Shown here piece after piece: positions 54,570 to 63,295 of a stretch of DNA of 64,000 nucleotides (its first letter is position 1; each line of letters begins with the position of its first letter). This DNA comes from Verrucosispora sioxanthis (lineage in GTDB: Bacteria > Actinomycetota > Actinomycetes > Mycobacteriales > Micromonosporaceae), in the NCBI RefSeq assembly GCF_010560025.1, contig NZ_SAIY01000003.1, forward strand, positions 124,001 through 188,000, written 5' to 3'. Both the position numbers and the translations under genes were made by a program. Under the pieces are notes generated by a model, which was not told the origin of the DNA, did no database searches, and saw only the letters and a program-made list of their open reading frames with translations.

Positions 54570-56272
54570 CAGAACAGGAAGTACCGCTGGGCCATGGGTA
54601 GTTCGGCCACCGGATCCGGCTCCACCACCACACCGTCGATCCGGACCGTGAAGGTGTCCGGGTCGACCTCGATGCGGGGCAGCGCGTCGTTGCCCGGCAG
54701 GTCGGCCTTGCCGCGCGAGCGTACGTCGGCCACCGGCACCACCCGCCGCCGCACGTCCAGCCGCAGCCCGGCCTCGAGCGCCGCGGGCGCGACGAACGCC
54801 AGGCTGGTCGCGGCGGCCGCGCCGCCGTACGCGCCGAACATCGGCCGGGGCAGCATCGGCTGCGGCGTGGGGATCGAGGCGTTCGCGTCACCCATCTGGG
54901 CGTACGCGATCATGCCGCCCTTGATGACCAGGTGCGGTCGTACGCCGAAGAACGCCGGCTCCCACAGCACCAGGTCGGCGAGCTTGCCCGGCTCCACCGA
55001 CCCGATCTCGTGGTCGAGGCCGTTGGCCATGGCCGCGCAGATGGTGTACTTCGCGACGTACCGGCGGGCCCGGTGGTTGTCGGCGGCCCCGTCCCCGGGC
55101 AGGGCGCCCACCCGGGCCTTCATCACGTGCGCGCTCTGCCAGGTACGCAGCACGATCTCCCCGATGCGGCCCATCGCCTGCGAGTCGGAGCCGATGATGG
55201 AGATCGCCCCGAGGTCGTGCAGCAGGTCCTCGGCGGCCATCGTGGACGGCCGGATGCGGCTCTCGGCGAACGCCAGGTCCTCCGGCACCGCCGGGTTGAG
55301 ATGGTGGCAGACCATCAGCATGTCGAGGTGCTCGGCGAGGGTGTTGCGGGTGTACGGGCGGGTCGGGTTCGTCGACGACGGCAGCACGTTCGGCTCACCG
55401 GCGACGGTGATGATGTCCGGCGCGTGCCCGCCACCGGCCCCCTCGGTGTGGTACGAGTGGATCGCCCGTCCGCCGATGGCGCGCAGCGTGTCGGCGACGA
55501 ACGCGGCCTCGTTCAGGGTGTCGGTGTGGATGGAGACCTGCACGCCGGAGGCGTCCGCGACACGCAGACAGGCATCGATCGCCGCCGGGGTGGTGCCCCA
55601 GTCCTCGTGCAGCTTGAACCCGCCGGCCCCGGCCCGCAACTGCTCCCACAGCGCCTCCTCCGAGACGGTGTTGCCCTTGCCGAGCAGCAGCACGTTGACC
55701 GGGAACGTGTCCAGGGCCTCGTGCATCCGGGCCAGGTGCCACGCGTTCGGGGTGACGGTGGTGGCCCGGGTGCCCTCGGCCGGGCCGGTGCCACCGCCGA
55801 CCAGGGTGGTGACCCCGCTGGCCAGGGCCTCGGTGACAAGTTGCGGGCAGATGAAGTGCACGTGGGTGTCGACCGCACCGGCGGTCAGGATCCGGCCGTT
55901 ACCGGCGATCACCTCGGTGGCCGGGCCGATCACCAGGTCCGGGTGGACACCGTCCATGGTGTCCGGGTTGCCGGCCCGGCCCAGCGCGACGATCCGCCCG
56001 TCGCGCAGCCCGACGTCGGCCTTCACCACCCCCCAGTGGTCGAGGACGACCGCACCGGTGATGACGGTGTCCAGGGCGCCCTCGGCGCGGGTGGCCCGGG
56101 ACTGGCCCATCGACTCACGGATCACCTTGCCGCCACCGAAGACCGCCTCGTCGCCGCCGGCACAGTGGTCGTGCTCGATCTCGATCAGCAGGTTCGTGTC
56201 GGCCAGCCGGATCCGGTCGCCGGTGCTCGGGCCGTACAGGGCGACGTAGCGGTCCCGCTCCACCATGCTCAT
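54569..56272 (-). CDS. ureC: Urease alpha subunit
   Basis: A 567-residue catalytic subunit. The nickel ligands and catalytic residues are in place: [10 protein letters not shown], the carbamylated lysine in [20 protein letters not shown], the flap [11 protein letters not shown], and the Asp in [12 protein letters not shown]. It hydrolyses urea to ammonia and carbamate. ATG 56272 follows CGGAGTGCC. Confidence 0.97.
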   Translation of the reverse strand: MSMVERDRYVALYGPSTGDRIRLADTNLLIEIEHDHCAGGDEAVFGGGKVIRESMGQSRATRAEGALDTVITGAVVLDHWGVVKADVGLRDGRIVALGRAGNPDTMDGVHPDLVIGPATEVIAGNGRILTAGAVDTHVHFICPQLVTEALASGVTTLVGGGTGPAEGTRATTVTPNAWHLARMHEALDTFPVNVLLLGKGNTVSEEALWEQLRAGAGGFKLHEDWGTTPAAIDACLRVADASGVQVSIHTDTLNEAAFVADTLRAIGGRAIHSYHTEGAGGGHAPDIITVAGEPNVLPSSTNPTRPYTRNTLAEHLDMLMVCHHLNPAVPEDLAFAESRIRPSTMAAEDLLHDLGAISIIGSDSQAMGRIGEIVLRTWQSAHVMKARVGALPGDGAADNHRARRYVAKYTICAAMANGLDHEIGSVEPGKLADLVLWEPAFFGVRPHLVIKGGMIAYAQMGDANASIPTPQPMLPRPMFGAYGGAAAATSLAFVAPAALEAGLRLDVRRRVVPVADVRSRGKADLPGNDALPRIEVDPDTFTVRIDGVVVEPDPVAELPMAQRYFLF

Positions 56273-56333
56273 GCCGGCACTCCACTTCGCTCCATGCCGC
56301 CAGGCGGCGGGTCTAACCTGCTGATCCGCGCGC

Positions 56334-56657
56334 TCATGCCGTCCGTCCTTCGTCCAGCGATCCGGCGCACTCGCCGCGCAGGCCCGGCACGATCCGTGCG
56401 CCGCCCAGCGGCACCAGGTCGACGCGGCGGCTCACTCCAGGCTCGAACCGCACCGAGGTGCCGGCCGGTACCGCGAGCCGCTGCCCCCAGGCGGCGTCCC
56501 GGTCGAAGTCCAGCGCCGGGTTGGCCTCCGCGAAGTGGTAGTGCGACCCGACCTGCACCGGCCGGTCGCCGGTGTTGACCACCAGCAGCGTGGTCACCGG
56601 GCGTCCGGCGTTGATCTCCACCGGTCCATCGGCCGGCAGGATCTCCCCGGGGATCAC
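56334..56657 (-). CDS. ureB: Urease beta subunit
   Basis: A 107-residue small subunit starting [19 protein letters not shown], then [17 protein letters not shown] and the end [15 protein letters not shown], all standard. The GTG start at 56657 overlaps the ureA stop as GTGA. Confidence 0.95.
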   Translation of the reverse strand: MIPGEILPADGPVEINAGRPVTTLLVVNTGDRPVQVGSHYHFAEANPALDFDRDAAWGQRLAVPAGTSVRFEPGVSRRVDLVPLGGARIVPGLRGECAGSLDEGRTA

Positions 56658-56956
56658 GGGATCGGGTGGTGCACCGTCACCAACTTGGTGCCGTCCGGGA
56701 ACGTCGCCTCCACCTGCACCTCCCTCAGCAACTCGGGGATGCCGTCCTGCACGTCATCGCGGCTGAGCACGGTGCGTCCGGCGGCCATCAGGTCGACCAC
56801 GGACGCACCGTCGCGGGCCCCTTCGAGCAGGAAGGCGGTGATCACCGCGACGGCTTCCGGATAGTTGAGGCGCAGGCCGCGCTCGCGGCGACGCCGGGCG
56901 ACATCGGCCGCCACGTGAACGAGCAGACGGTCCTGCTCGTGCGGGGTGAGATACAC
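56654..56956 (-). CDS. ureA: Urease gamma subunit
   Basis: A 100-residue subunit starting [19 protein letters not shown], then [21 protein letters not shown] and the end [22 protein letters not shown] 56956 follows CCGGGAGCACC. It is the first gene of the ureABCFGD operon; ureE is absent, as is usual in actinobacteria. Confidence 0.95.
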   Translation of the reverse strand: MYLTPHEQDRLLVHVAADVARRRRERGLRLNYPEAVAVITAFLLEGARDGASVVDLMAAGRTVLSRDDVQDGIPELLREVQVEATFPDGTKLVTVHHPIP

Positions 56957-57344
56957 GGGTGCTCCCGGTGGATGTCCGCGCTCCCGACGCCGCCGGCCCG
57001 GCGCCTCGACGCGCCGCCGCACGGTTCGGGGGTTCGCCCGCCGGCCCGACCGTCACGCGCTGAGGACCTGGGAGTTCCACCCTCCCGGCCCACGTGACGG
57101 ACCACCGGCGGTGTCATCGGATGCGGACCGCACCGCCCACCGCTGAGCAGACCGTAGAGGATCACCCACTCCCCCGGCAACACCCCGACCGGCCGCCCAC
57201 CCAAACGCCCACCAGCGTTGATCATGAGGTTAGCGGCAGTCGGATAGATCAACTTCGCCGCCAGCCTCATGATCAACCGAGCTTGGCCTTGGGGTGAGGG
57301 TGGTCATAGCGGGTGGACGGTGGGCGGGCGAGGGCTGATAGCGT
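56957..57344. other. Divergent intergenic region between urease and the SAM-IV-controlled transporter
   Basis: No gene is convincing here. It should hold the ureA promoter and, near 57314-57344 (TGGACG, then TAGCGT), a possible promoter for the riboswitch transcript. It also contains the inverted repeat described separately. Confidence 0.45.
57217..57277. repeat. Inverted repeat element with GTTGATCATGAGG ends
   Basis: GTTGATCATGAGG (57217-57229) and its exact complement (57265-57277) enclose an inner pair, TTAGCGGC and GCCGCCAG. The 61-base element would form a long hairpin. I recall GTTGATCATGAGG elements as frequent between Micromonospora genes, but I cannot count copies here. Confidence 0.75.
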
Positions 57345-57457
57345 CGGTGGCAGGTCATGAGTGCCAGCGCGAAGCCCCGGCTTGCTGGCCGGCAACCCTC
57401 GTCCGCGCAGGGGTGCCCCGGGTGAGGACCAGGCGCCGGAGCGTTCTCCGGTGCAAG
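57345..57457 (+). promoter_or_regulatory. SAM-IV riboswitch
   Basis: The stretch has the conserved SAM-IV core: GGTCATGAGTGCCAGCG, then AGCCCCGGCTTGCTGGCC, GGCAACCCTC, GGGGTGCCCCGGGTGA and the closing GACC. GGTC (57353-57356) pairs with GACC (57427-57430) as the basal helix. The 3' hairpin GCGCCGGAGCG/TCTCCGGTGC that marks this actinobacterial class follows directly. When S-adenosylmethionine is plentiful it should switch off the downstream peptide and transporter genes, which points to a sulfur amino acid substrate. Confidence 0.92.
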
Positions 57458-57499
57458 CGTGGCCTGGGTTCCCAGGTCATCACGACCTTGAGGAGCACC

Positions 57500-57592
57500 A
57501 TGTCGTACCGCGATCGTTCTGTGGCCCGCCCGGGCCTGACCCGGCGTCGGCACGTCGACATGATGCGGGTGTGCAGCGCCGCGTGTAGCTGA
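57500..57592 (+). CDS. Cysteine-type leader peptide
   Basis: A 30-residue open frame with GAGGAGCACC before its ATG. It contains LTRRRHVDMMRV and ends CSAACS. This is the pattern of actinobacterial leader peptides before sulfur genes, in which cysteine codons near the end slow ribosomes when cysteine is scarce and so change downstream expression. It lies just after the riboswitch and 136 bases before the binding-protein gene. The two controls in series would read both methionine-derived and cysteine status. Confidence 0.85.
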   Translation: MSYRDRSVARPGLTRRRHVDMMRVCSAACS

Positions 57593-57727
57593 CCGCGTCG
57601 CTCCCCGTCACCGATCCGCCACGGGTCGGCTGACCCTCTGCCATCGATCCCATCCCAGCGGTCCGCCCTGCGGCGGACCGTCGGTGCGGCACGTCCGTGC
57701 CCGCCGCAGCTCAACCAGGAGACACCT

Positions 57728-58576
57728 GTGCGATTCCTTCCTGCCCTGACCCGCGCCGCCGCCGTCGGTGTCGCCGCGATCCTCGGTGCCGCCACCCTCA
57801 CCGCCTGCGGCTCCGACTCCGCCGGCAGCGCCGCCGACAACCCGTACGGCCTGGTGCAGCCGGGCGTGCTGCGGGCCGGCACGCTCACCGACGCCCCGCC
57901 GAACGTGTACCTGAAGGACGGCGAGTTCACCGGCTTCGACAACGACCTGCTTGTCGCCGCCGCCGACAAGCTCGGTCTGAAGGTCGAGTTCGTCGGCACC
58001 GACTTCTCCGCCCTGCTCGCCCAGGTCGGCAACCGGAAGTTCGACGTCGGCAGTTCCTCGATCACCATCACCGAGGCGCGCAAGAAGACCGTGGACTTCG
58101 GCAACGGGTACGACTTCGGCTACTTCGGGCTCGACGTGCCCGCCGGATCGACGTTGCGCAGCTTCGACGAGTTGCCCGGCAAGCGGGTGGTGGTCGTGCA
58201 GGGCACCGTCCAGGACGACTACGCCACGAACAAGGGGCTGGACCCGGTCCGCGTACCCGACTACAACGGCGCGATCAACCAGCTCAAGGCCGGTACCGCG
58301 GACGCGTGGATCGCCCCCGCCGAGATCGGTGAGAAGACCGCGGCGGACAGCGGCGGCAAGATCACGGTGGCGGCGAAGGAACTCAGCCCGGCACCGACGG
58401 CGTACGCCTTCGCCAAGGGCAACGACGCGCTGCGCGAGGCGCTGAACAAGACGCTCGACGAGGTGATCGCCGACGGCACCTGGACCCGCCTTCAGGAGCA
58501 GTACTACCCGGGCCGGCCGATCCCGGCCGACTTCACCCCGGGCAGTGGAGACGTGTCGGCACCGGTCGCCTCCTGA
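57728..58576 (+). CDS. Polar/sulfur amino acid ABC transporter substrate-binding lipoprotein
   Basis: A 282-residue protein with a lipoprotein signal ending at LTAC (near residue 27). The SBP family 3 fold follows: LRAGTLTDAPPNVYLKDGEF, TGFDNDLLVAAADKLGL and SSITITEARKKTVDFGNGY. It should bind a polar amino acid. The riboswitch and cysteine leader upstream suggest cystine, methionine or a related sulfur compound. The GTG start follows CAGGAGACACC. Confidence 0.88.
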   Translation: MRFLPALTRAAAVGVAAILGAATLTACGSDSAGSAADNPYGLVQPGVLRAGTLTDAPPNVYLKDGEFTGFDNDLLVAAADKLGLKVEFVGTDFSALLAQVGNRKFDVGSSSITITEARKKTVDFGNGYDFGYFGLDVPAGSTLRSFDELPGKRVVVVQGTVQDDYATNKGLDPVRVPDYNGAINQLKAGTADAWIAPAEIGEKTAADSGGKITVAAKELSPAPTAYAFAKGNDALREALNKTLDEVIADGTWTRLQEQYYPGRPIPADFTPGSGDVSAPVAS

Positions 58577-58613
58577 CGGTAGGACGACGAGCGAGCAGGG
58601 CGGAGGTTGACCC

Positions 58614-59393
58614 GTGGATCCGTTGCGCACCCTGTGGGAGACGTTCTTCGACGGCGAGTCGATGCGTGAGGCGTTACCCGAGATGCTCACCGTCGGGTTG
58701 CCGAACACGCTGATCCTGGCGGTCACCGCTGCCCTGCTCGGCTCGGCACTCGGCATCCTGCTGGCGGTGGCGGGCATCTCGCGTACCCGTTGGCTGCGGT
58801 GGCCGGCGCGGGTCTACACCGACGTGTTCCGGGGCCTGCCGGCGGCGGCGACGATCCTGCTGATCGGGGTGGGCCTGGCCCCGCTGGGCATGCAGGTGTG
58901 GGGGCCGAACCCGTACCCGTTGGGCATCCTGGCGCTGTCGCTTATCGCGTCGGCGTACCTCGGGGAGATCTTCCGCTCGGGCATCCAGTCGGTGGAGGCC
59001 ACCCAGCTGGAGGCGGCCCGCGCGCTGGGCTTCTCCTGGCGCGAGGCGATGCGGAGGGTGATCATCCCGCAGGGCATCCGGCGGATCCTGCCGGCCTGGG
59101 TCAACCAGCTCATCGCCCTGATCAAGGACTCCAGCCTGGTCTACTTCCTCGGTCTGCTGGCCAGTCAGCGCGAGCTGTTCCGGATCGGTCAGGACTACGC
59201 GGCCAACACCGGCAACCAGTCGGCGCTGCTGCTGGCCGGGCTGTTCTACCTGGCGCTGACCGTGCCGCTGACCCACGCCGTCAACCGGATCGACAAGCGA
59301 CTGCGACACGGCCGGCCGGCGGCCGGGCCGACCGACGACCCCGACGACCTGGACCTGGCGCTGCCCGGCGCCGCCGGAGGCAACCAACGATGA
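58614..59393 (+). CDS. Polar amino acid ABC transporter permease
   Basis: A 259-residue permease of the HisM/GlnP type with about five helices. It has [20 protein letters not shown], the [18 protein letters not shown] region, and the coupling motif [20 protein letters not shown] followed by [19 protein letters not shown] 58614 follows GGAGGTTGA. The stop overlaps the ATPase start (ATGA). Confidence 0.9.
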   Translation: MDPLRTLWETFFDGESMREALPEMLTVGLPNTLILAVTAALLGSALGILLAVAGISRTRWLRWPARVYTDVFRGLPAAATILLIGVGLAPLGMQVWGPNPYPLGILALSLIASAYLGEIFRSGIQSVEATQLEAARALGFSWREAMRRVIIPQGIRRILPAWVNQLIALIKDSSLVYFLGLLASQRELFRIGQDYAANTGNQSALLLAGLFYLALTVPLTHAVNRIDKRLRHGRPAAGPTDDPDDLDLALPGAAGGNQR

Positions 59394-60121
59394 ACACCTC
59401 GGTCAGCCTGAGCCTGCGCGACGTACACCTCGCCTTCGGGCGTCACCGGGTGCTGCGTGGGGTGGACCTGGACGTGGCGCGCGGCGGCACCGCCTGCGTC
59501 ATCGGCCCGTCCGGGTCGGGCAAGTCCACCCTGCTGCGTACCGTCAACCGGCTGCTCGAACCGGACCGGGGCGACGTGCTGCTCGACGGGCGCAGCGTGC
59601 TGCGCGACGACCCGGACGCCCTGCGGCAGCGGATCGGCATGGTGTTCCAGCAGTTCAACCTCTTCCCGCACATGAGCGTGCTGCGCAACATCACCCTGCC
59701 GCTGCGCCGCATCCGCAGGCTCCGCGAGGACGAGGCGGTGACCCGGGCCCGGGCCGAACTCGACCGGGTCGGCCTGGCCGCCAAGGCCGACGCCCGGCCC
59801 GCGCACCTGTCCGGCGGGCAGCAGCAGCGGGTGGCCATCGCCCGGGCGCTGGCCATGCGGCCGCAGGTGATGCTCTTCGACGAGGCCACCTCCGCGCTCG
59901 ACCCGGAGCTGGTCAAGGGGGTGCTGGCACTGATGGCGGAGCTGTCCACCCAGGGCATGACCATGGTGGTCGTCACCCACGAGATGGGCTTCGCCCGGCA
60001 GGTCGCCGACACCGTCGCCTTCATGGACGCCGGGGTGGTGCTGGAGGCCGGCAAGCCGGAGTCCGTCTTCGAGTCGCCGCAGCACCCCCGGCTACGCCGC
60101 TTCCTGTCCCAGGTGCTGTGA
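59390..60121 (+). CDS. Polar amino acid ABC transporter ATP-binding protein
   Basis: A 243-residue GlnQ-type ATPase. It has [15 protein letters not shown], the Q-loop [45 protein letters not shown] and [12 protein letters not shown]. It completes the sulfur amino acid transporter under the SAM-IV/leader control. Confidence 0.93.
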   Translation: MNTSVSLSLRDVHLAFGRHRVLRGVDLDVARGGTACVIGPSGSGKSTLLRTVNRLLEPDRGDVLLDGRSVLRDDPDALRQRIGMVFQQFNLFPHMSVLRNITLPLRRIRRLREDEAVTRARAELDRVGLAAKADARPAHLSGGQQQRVAIARALAMRPQVMLFDEATSALDPELVKGVLALMAELSTQGMTMVVVTHEMGFARQVADTVAFMDAGVVLEAGKPESVFESPQHPRLRRFLSQVL

Positions 60122-60259
60122 GACGGACGCGAGCGCGCCAGACATCACCTCCGGTACACGTTCCACGCAGGCCGGTCGGTTGGTGTGGACCGAAGCAACC
60201 TGCGGGTCCCGGTGTCAGCGTTCCACTCTTCCCGTCGCCATGAGCTGCGCGTAGCGTGA

Positions 60260-60274
60260 GGTACACGATGTACC
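60260..60274. promoter_or_regulatory. Palindromic operator GGTAC-N5-GTACC, copy 1
   Basis: GGTACACGATGTACC is a perfect five-plus-five palindrome 22 bases before the first XRE regulator. The same form recurs before the next regulator, so it is probably their own binding site. Confidence 0.6.
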
Positions 60275-60295
60275 CCATCGAGTGAGGTGTTGTTC

Positions 60296-61510
60296 GTGAC
60301 CAGTCAAGAGCAGCCCAAGCCGGGTCAGCGAGTCGAGCGGCTACGTCGAGCAGCCGGGCTCTCCCGCGAACGCCTCGCCAATCTGAGCGGACTTTCAGCG
60401 ACCACTGTGAAATTCATCGAGAACGGCCGCCGGTCGTTGACCCTGCGTGCCGCGCAGCAGATGGCACCACACCTCGGGGTGCGGGATCTGGGTGACCTCT
60501 TCGGCCCGTCCGTGGCACTGTCTCTCGACGGCCGGGTCAGTCACCCCGCAGTACACGAGGTCCGCCGTGCGTTGACCGCCTGGCACATTGTCCTCGACGG
60601 CGAACCGGAGAGCACCGACTATCTCCGTGGTGCGGTCGATTCCGCATGGCAGACCTGGCACACATCTCGAAACCAGCGCACGGCGGTGGGGGAAATCCTG
60701 CCCTGCCTGCTAGGTGCCACCCAGCGGGCGGCTCGGTTGCATTCCGGCGATGCTCGACGAGAGAGTCTCGCTCTGCTCGCACAGGCTTATCACCTCGCCC
60801 AGGGGTATCTGGCATGGCATGGCGACCGCGAGTTGGTCTGGTTGACCGTCGATCGCGGAATGACTGCTGCCATGGACGCGGACGACCCACTGGCTATCGC
60901 ACGAGCGAGTTGGTTTGCCGCGCACCTGCTGCGCTCGGTCGGCCGCGGAGACGAGGCGTTGGAGCGGCTGCGGGAAGCGCGTGGGCTTATCGAGCCACGC
61001 GTAGCAGATAGCGGTCCCGAATGGGCGGAAGTGCTCGCCGACCTGCACCTTTGCGCGGCCCTTACCCGCGCCCGGACCGGGGACCAGGGCGCGTGGTCGG
61101 ATTGGGACACCGCTCGGTCAATCGTCGACCGGGCGTTGCCCGAGGGTTTCGTGGGCCTGCGGACCCGCGTGTCGCGGCCCTTGGTCGACGTGTACGCGGT
61201 GATGTGCGCAGTGGATCTCGGAGATCCGGACGAGGCGCAACGCCGCGCCCACGCCCTCGACCCGGCGTCGATCCCGTCGACAGAGCGCCGGGGTCGGCAC
61301 TACGTGGAGCTGGCACGCTCCGCCGACCTGGAGGGCGCGAGAGAAGCGACCCTCCACCTACTGGCGCGAGCCGAGGCGACGTCACCGGAGACCGTCCGCT
61401 ACTCGCCGGTGGCGCAGGACATGGTCACCCGGTTGTGCCACGAAGCACCAGCGTCGATCCGCGCCGAGGCGGTTGACCTCGCACGTCGAATCGGCGCCTC
61501 CGACCTTTAG
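60296..61510 (+). CDS. XRE-family regulator with TPR-like C-terminal region
   Basis: A 404-residue protein. The N-terminal helix-turn-helix (residues about 12-65) has LRRAAGLSRERLANLSGLS and TTVKFIENGRRSLTLRAAQQM. The remaining 300 residues are helical repeats similar to those of actinobacterial SARP-like or TPR-type regulators (AVDSAWQTWHTSRNQ, LLAQAYHLAQGYLAWHGD). It may sense a ligand or partner through this part. GTG 60296 is chosen for the GAGG upstream; an earlier GTG at 60287 is possible. Confidence 0.8.
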   Translation: MTSQEQPKPGQRVERLRRAAGLSRERLANLSGLSATTVKFIENGRRSLTLRAAQQMAPHLGVRDLGDLFGPSVALSLDGRVSHPAVHEVRRALTAWHIVLDGEPESTDYLRGAVDSAWQTWHTSRNQRTAVGEILPCLLGATQRAARLHSGDARRESLALLAQAYHLAQGYLAWHGDRELVWLTVDRGMTAAMDADDPLAIARASWFAAHLLRSVGRGDEALERLREARGLIEPRVADSGPEWAEVLADLHLCAALTRARTGDQGAWSDWDTARSIVDRALPEGFVGLRTRVSRPLVDVYAVMCAVDLGDPDEAQRRAHALDPASIPSTERRGRHYVELARSADLEGAREATLHLLARAEATSPETVRYSPVAQDMVTRLCHEAPASIRAEAVDLARRIGASDL

Positions 61511-61526
61511 GTACGCCTCGTCACCG

Positions 61527-61541
61527 GGTACGCCGTGTACC
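61527..61541. promoter_or_regulatory. Palindromic operator GGTAC-N5-GTACC, copy 2
   Basis: GGTACGCCGTGTACC has the same arms and spacing as copy 1 and the same TGTACCC right flank. It lies about 86 bases before the small gene and second regulator. Confidence 0.6.
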
Positions 61542-61626
61542 CAGGACTCGAACACTCGATTGCTTAGCGTAATCAGACGGTAGCGACAGAGAGTTGCTGG
61601 CGCTTCTGATTGCGGAGGAGTCGGGA

Positions 61627-61788
61627 ATGAGCGGCCAGAACAAGCCCGACACGCCCAGTGAGGGCGAGCGGATCGAGGCGGCCGAGCGGGAAGCGGCGCG
61701 GTTTCGGTTGCTCGCGCAGGCCGAGGCGGATCGGATACCGGTCGAGGAGACGACCCGGGCGGTGCCGGATCGGCGACGGCATGGGTGA
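61627..61788 (+). CDS. Small charged protein, unknown
   Basis: A 53-residue protein rich in Glu, Ala and Arg (ERIEAAEREAARFRLLAQAE), probably one long helix. GCGGAGGAGTCGGGA before the ATG is a strong ribosome binding site. Its end overlaps the second XRE regulator's start by eight bases, so it may be a co-translated partner of that regulator. Confidence 0.6.
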   Translation: MSGQNKPDTPSEGERIEAAEREAARFRLLAQAEADRIPVEETTRAVPDRRRHG

Positions 61789-62982
61789 CGAGTTGCCGAT
61801 CGGTCGGCGGGTGGCGTACTGGCGGGGGCGGCGACGGATGTCGCAGCAGGTGTTCGCCGACCGGCTGGGCAAGTCGAAGAGCTGGGTCGACAAGGTCGAG
61901 CGCGGTGCGCGGTCGCTGGACAAGGTGTCCACGATCGCGGAGATCGCCGCTGTGCTGCGGGTCGATCAGTCGGTGCTGCTGGGCCACGACGTCCGTCCCG
62001 TCGCCGACAGCGAGCGGGCCGGCTCGGTGGAGCGGATCCGAGCGGCACTTGCGGCGTACGACATCGCGGTGGGCCGGCGGGTGCCGGACCGCGACGTGCC
62101 GGCGGCAGCTCAGGTGGCGCGCGGCGTGGCTTACGCCTGGACCACCTACCAGCACGCACGGTACCCCCAGTTGACCGACCTGCTGCCCGAGCTGATCAGC
62201 GGGGCGCAGCGCGGTCACGCCCGCGAGCTGGCGTCGGGGCGCGTGCCACTGGTGGAGGCGTACCGGATCGGCGCGGCACTGCTGACGAAGCTCGGTGAGA
62301 CCGAGTTGGCCTGGTTGGCCGCCGACCGGGCGATGACGCTGGCGACCGGCGATGCTGTGCTCGTCGCCAGCGCGGCGGTGCAGCTCGGGAGGTGTTGCGC
62401 GCCACCGGGCGGGCGCGATCGGCGGTGTCGACCGTGCGGACCGCCGCGTACCGCATCGCCCCGCCGGACCTCGACGGCGGCTCGTCGGCGCAGTTGTCCC
62501 TGTGCGGCACGCTGCTCGTGCAGGGCGCGTTGGCGGCAGCCGGCGACGGCGACGAGCGCGCCGCCGCCGACCTGCTCGACGAGGCCGCCGACCTGGCCGA
62601 CCGGGTGGGCGACGGTCATGACCACCATCGCACCGCCTTCGGGCCCACCGCCGTCACCGCAGCACGGACAGTGGCGGCACTGGAGTTGGGCGACGCGGGT
62701 GAGGCGGTGGCCTGGCATCAGAGGGCGGTCCGACGCGACGGTTGGCGGTGGCTACCCGTCGAGCATCGCGCCGCCCACCTGATCGACGCCGCCCGAGCGC
62801 ACCTGCACGCCCACGATCCCACCAGCGCGGCTCGGACCCTGCTGCAAGCCCAGAGCACCGCACCCGCTGAGGTACGGCACCGGCCCGCCGCCCGCGATCT
62901 GCTCGCCGAGGTGCTCCGGAGCCGGCACGCCCCGACGACGATCGTCCAGCTCGCCGCGGCCCTCAAGGTGCCGGCAACATGA
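61781..62982 (+). CDS. XRE-family regulator with TPR-like region, one frameshift in this sequence
   Basis: Restoring one G in the run near 62390 gives 400 residues. The helix-turn-helix has VAYWRGRRRMSQQVFADRLG and SKSWVDKVERGARSLDKVST. The rest is helical and resembles the first regulator of the pair (DVPAAAQVARGVAYAWTTYQ, ELAWLAADRAMTLATGD). It is an arrangement typical of Actinobacteria. ATG 61781 has no clear ribosome binding site but overlaps the small gene, so translation may be coupled. Confidence 0.78.
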
Positions 62983-63235
62983 CCGCACCGCTGCTGTCCC
63001 TGGCCCAGATTCTCAACCGGCTCGCCCTCACGGCCCGCCGAACCCTCCGTGATCATGAATCGTCGGACGGCACCTGCCCGATCTGCCACACGGCGGACTG
63101 TGCCACGGCAGCCGCTGCGCGTGACGTCCTCGACGCCATCACCCAACTGCGCTGGCACCGCCTGGAGGTTCCGCCGCACATCGTGTCCCCCGTGGATCCC
63201 GCCTGCTCCGCGCTGACCGGCACCCCGAGCACTGA
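62979..63235 (+). CDS. Small Cys/His protein, 3' end uncertain
   Basis: The ATG overlaps the regulator stop as ATGA. The first 70 residues look genuine: helical LSLAQILNRLALTARRTLRDH and then CPICHTADC, a possible metal knuckle. The frame as written stays open to 63740, antisense to a permease gene, which is unlikely. A single missing base would end it at 63235. The function is unknown. Confidence 0.4.
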
Positions 63236-63295
63236 CCATGGCAGCGGCGTGTCGAGTCACTCGACTGCAAACGATCAAGCTCGGCTCAGGCCGCG

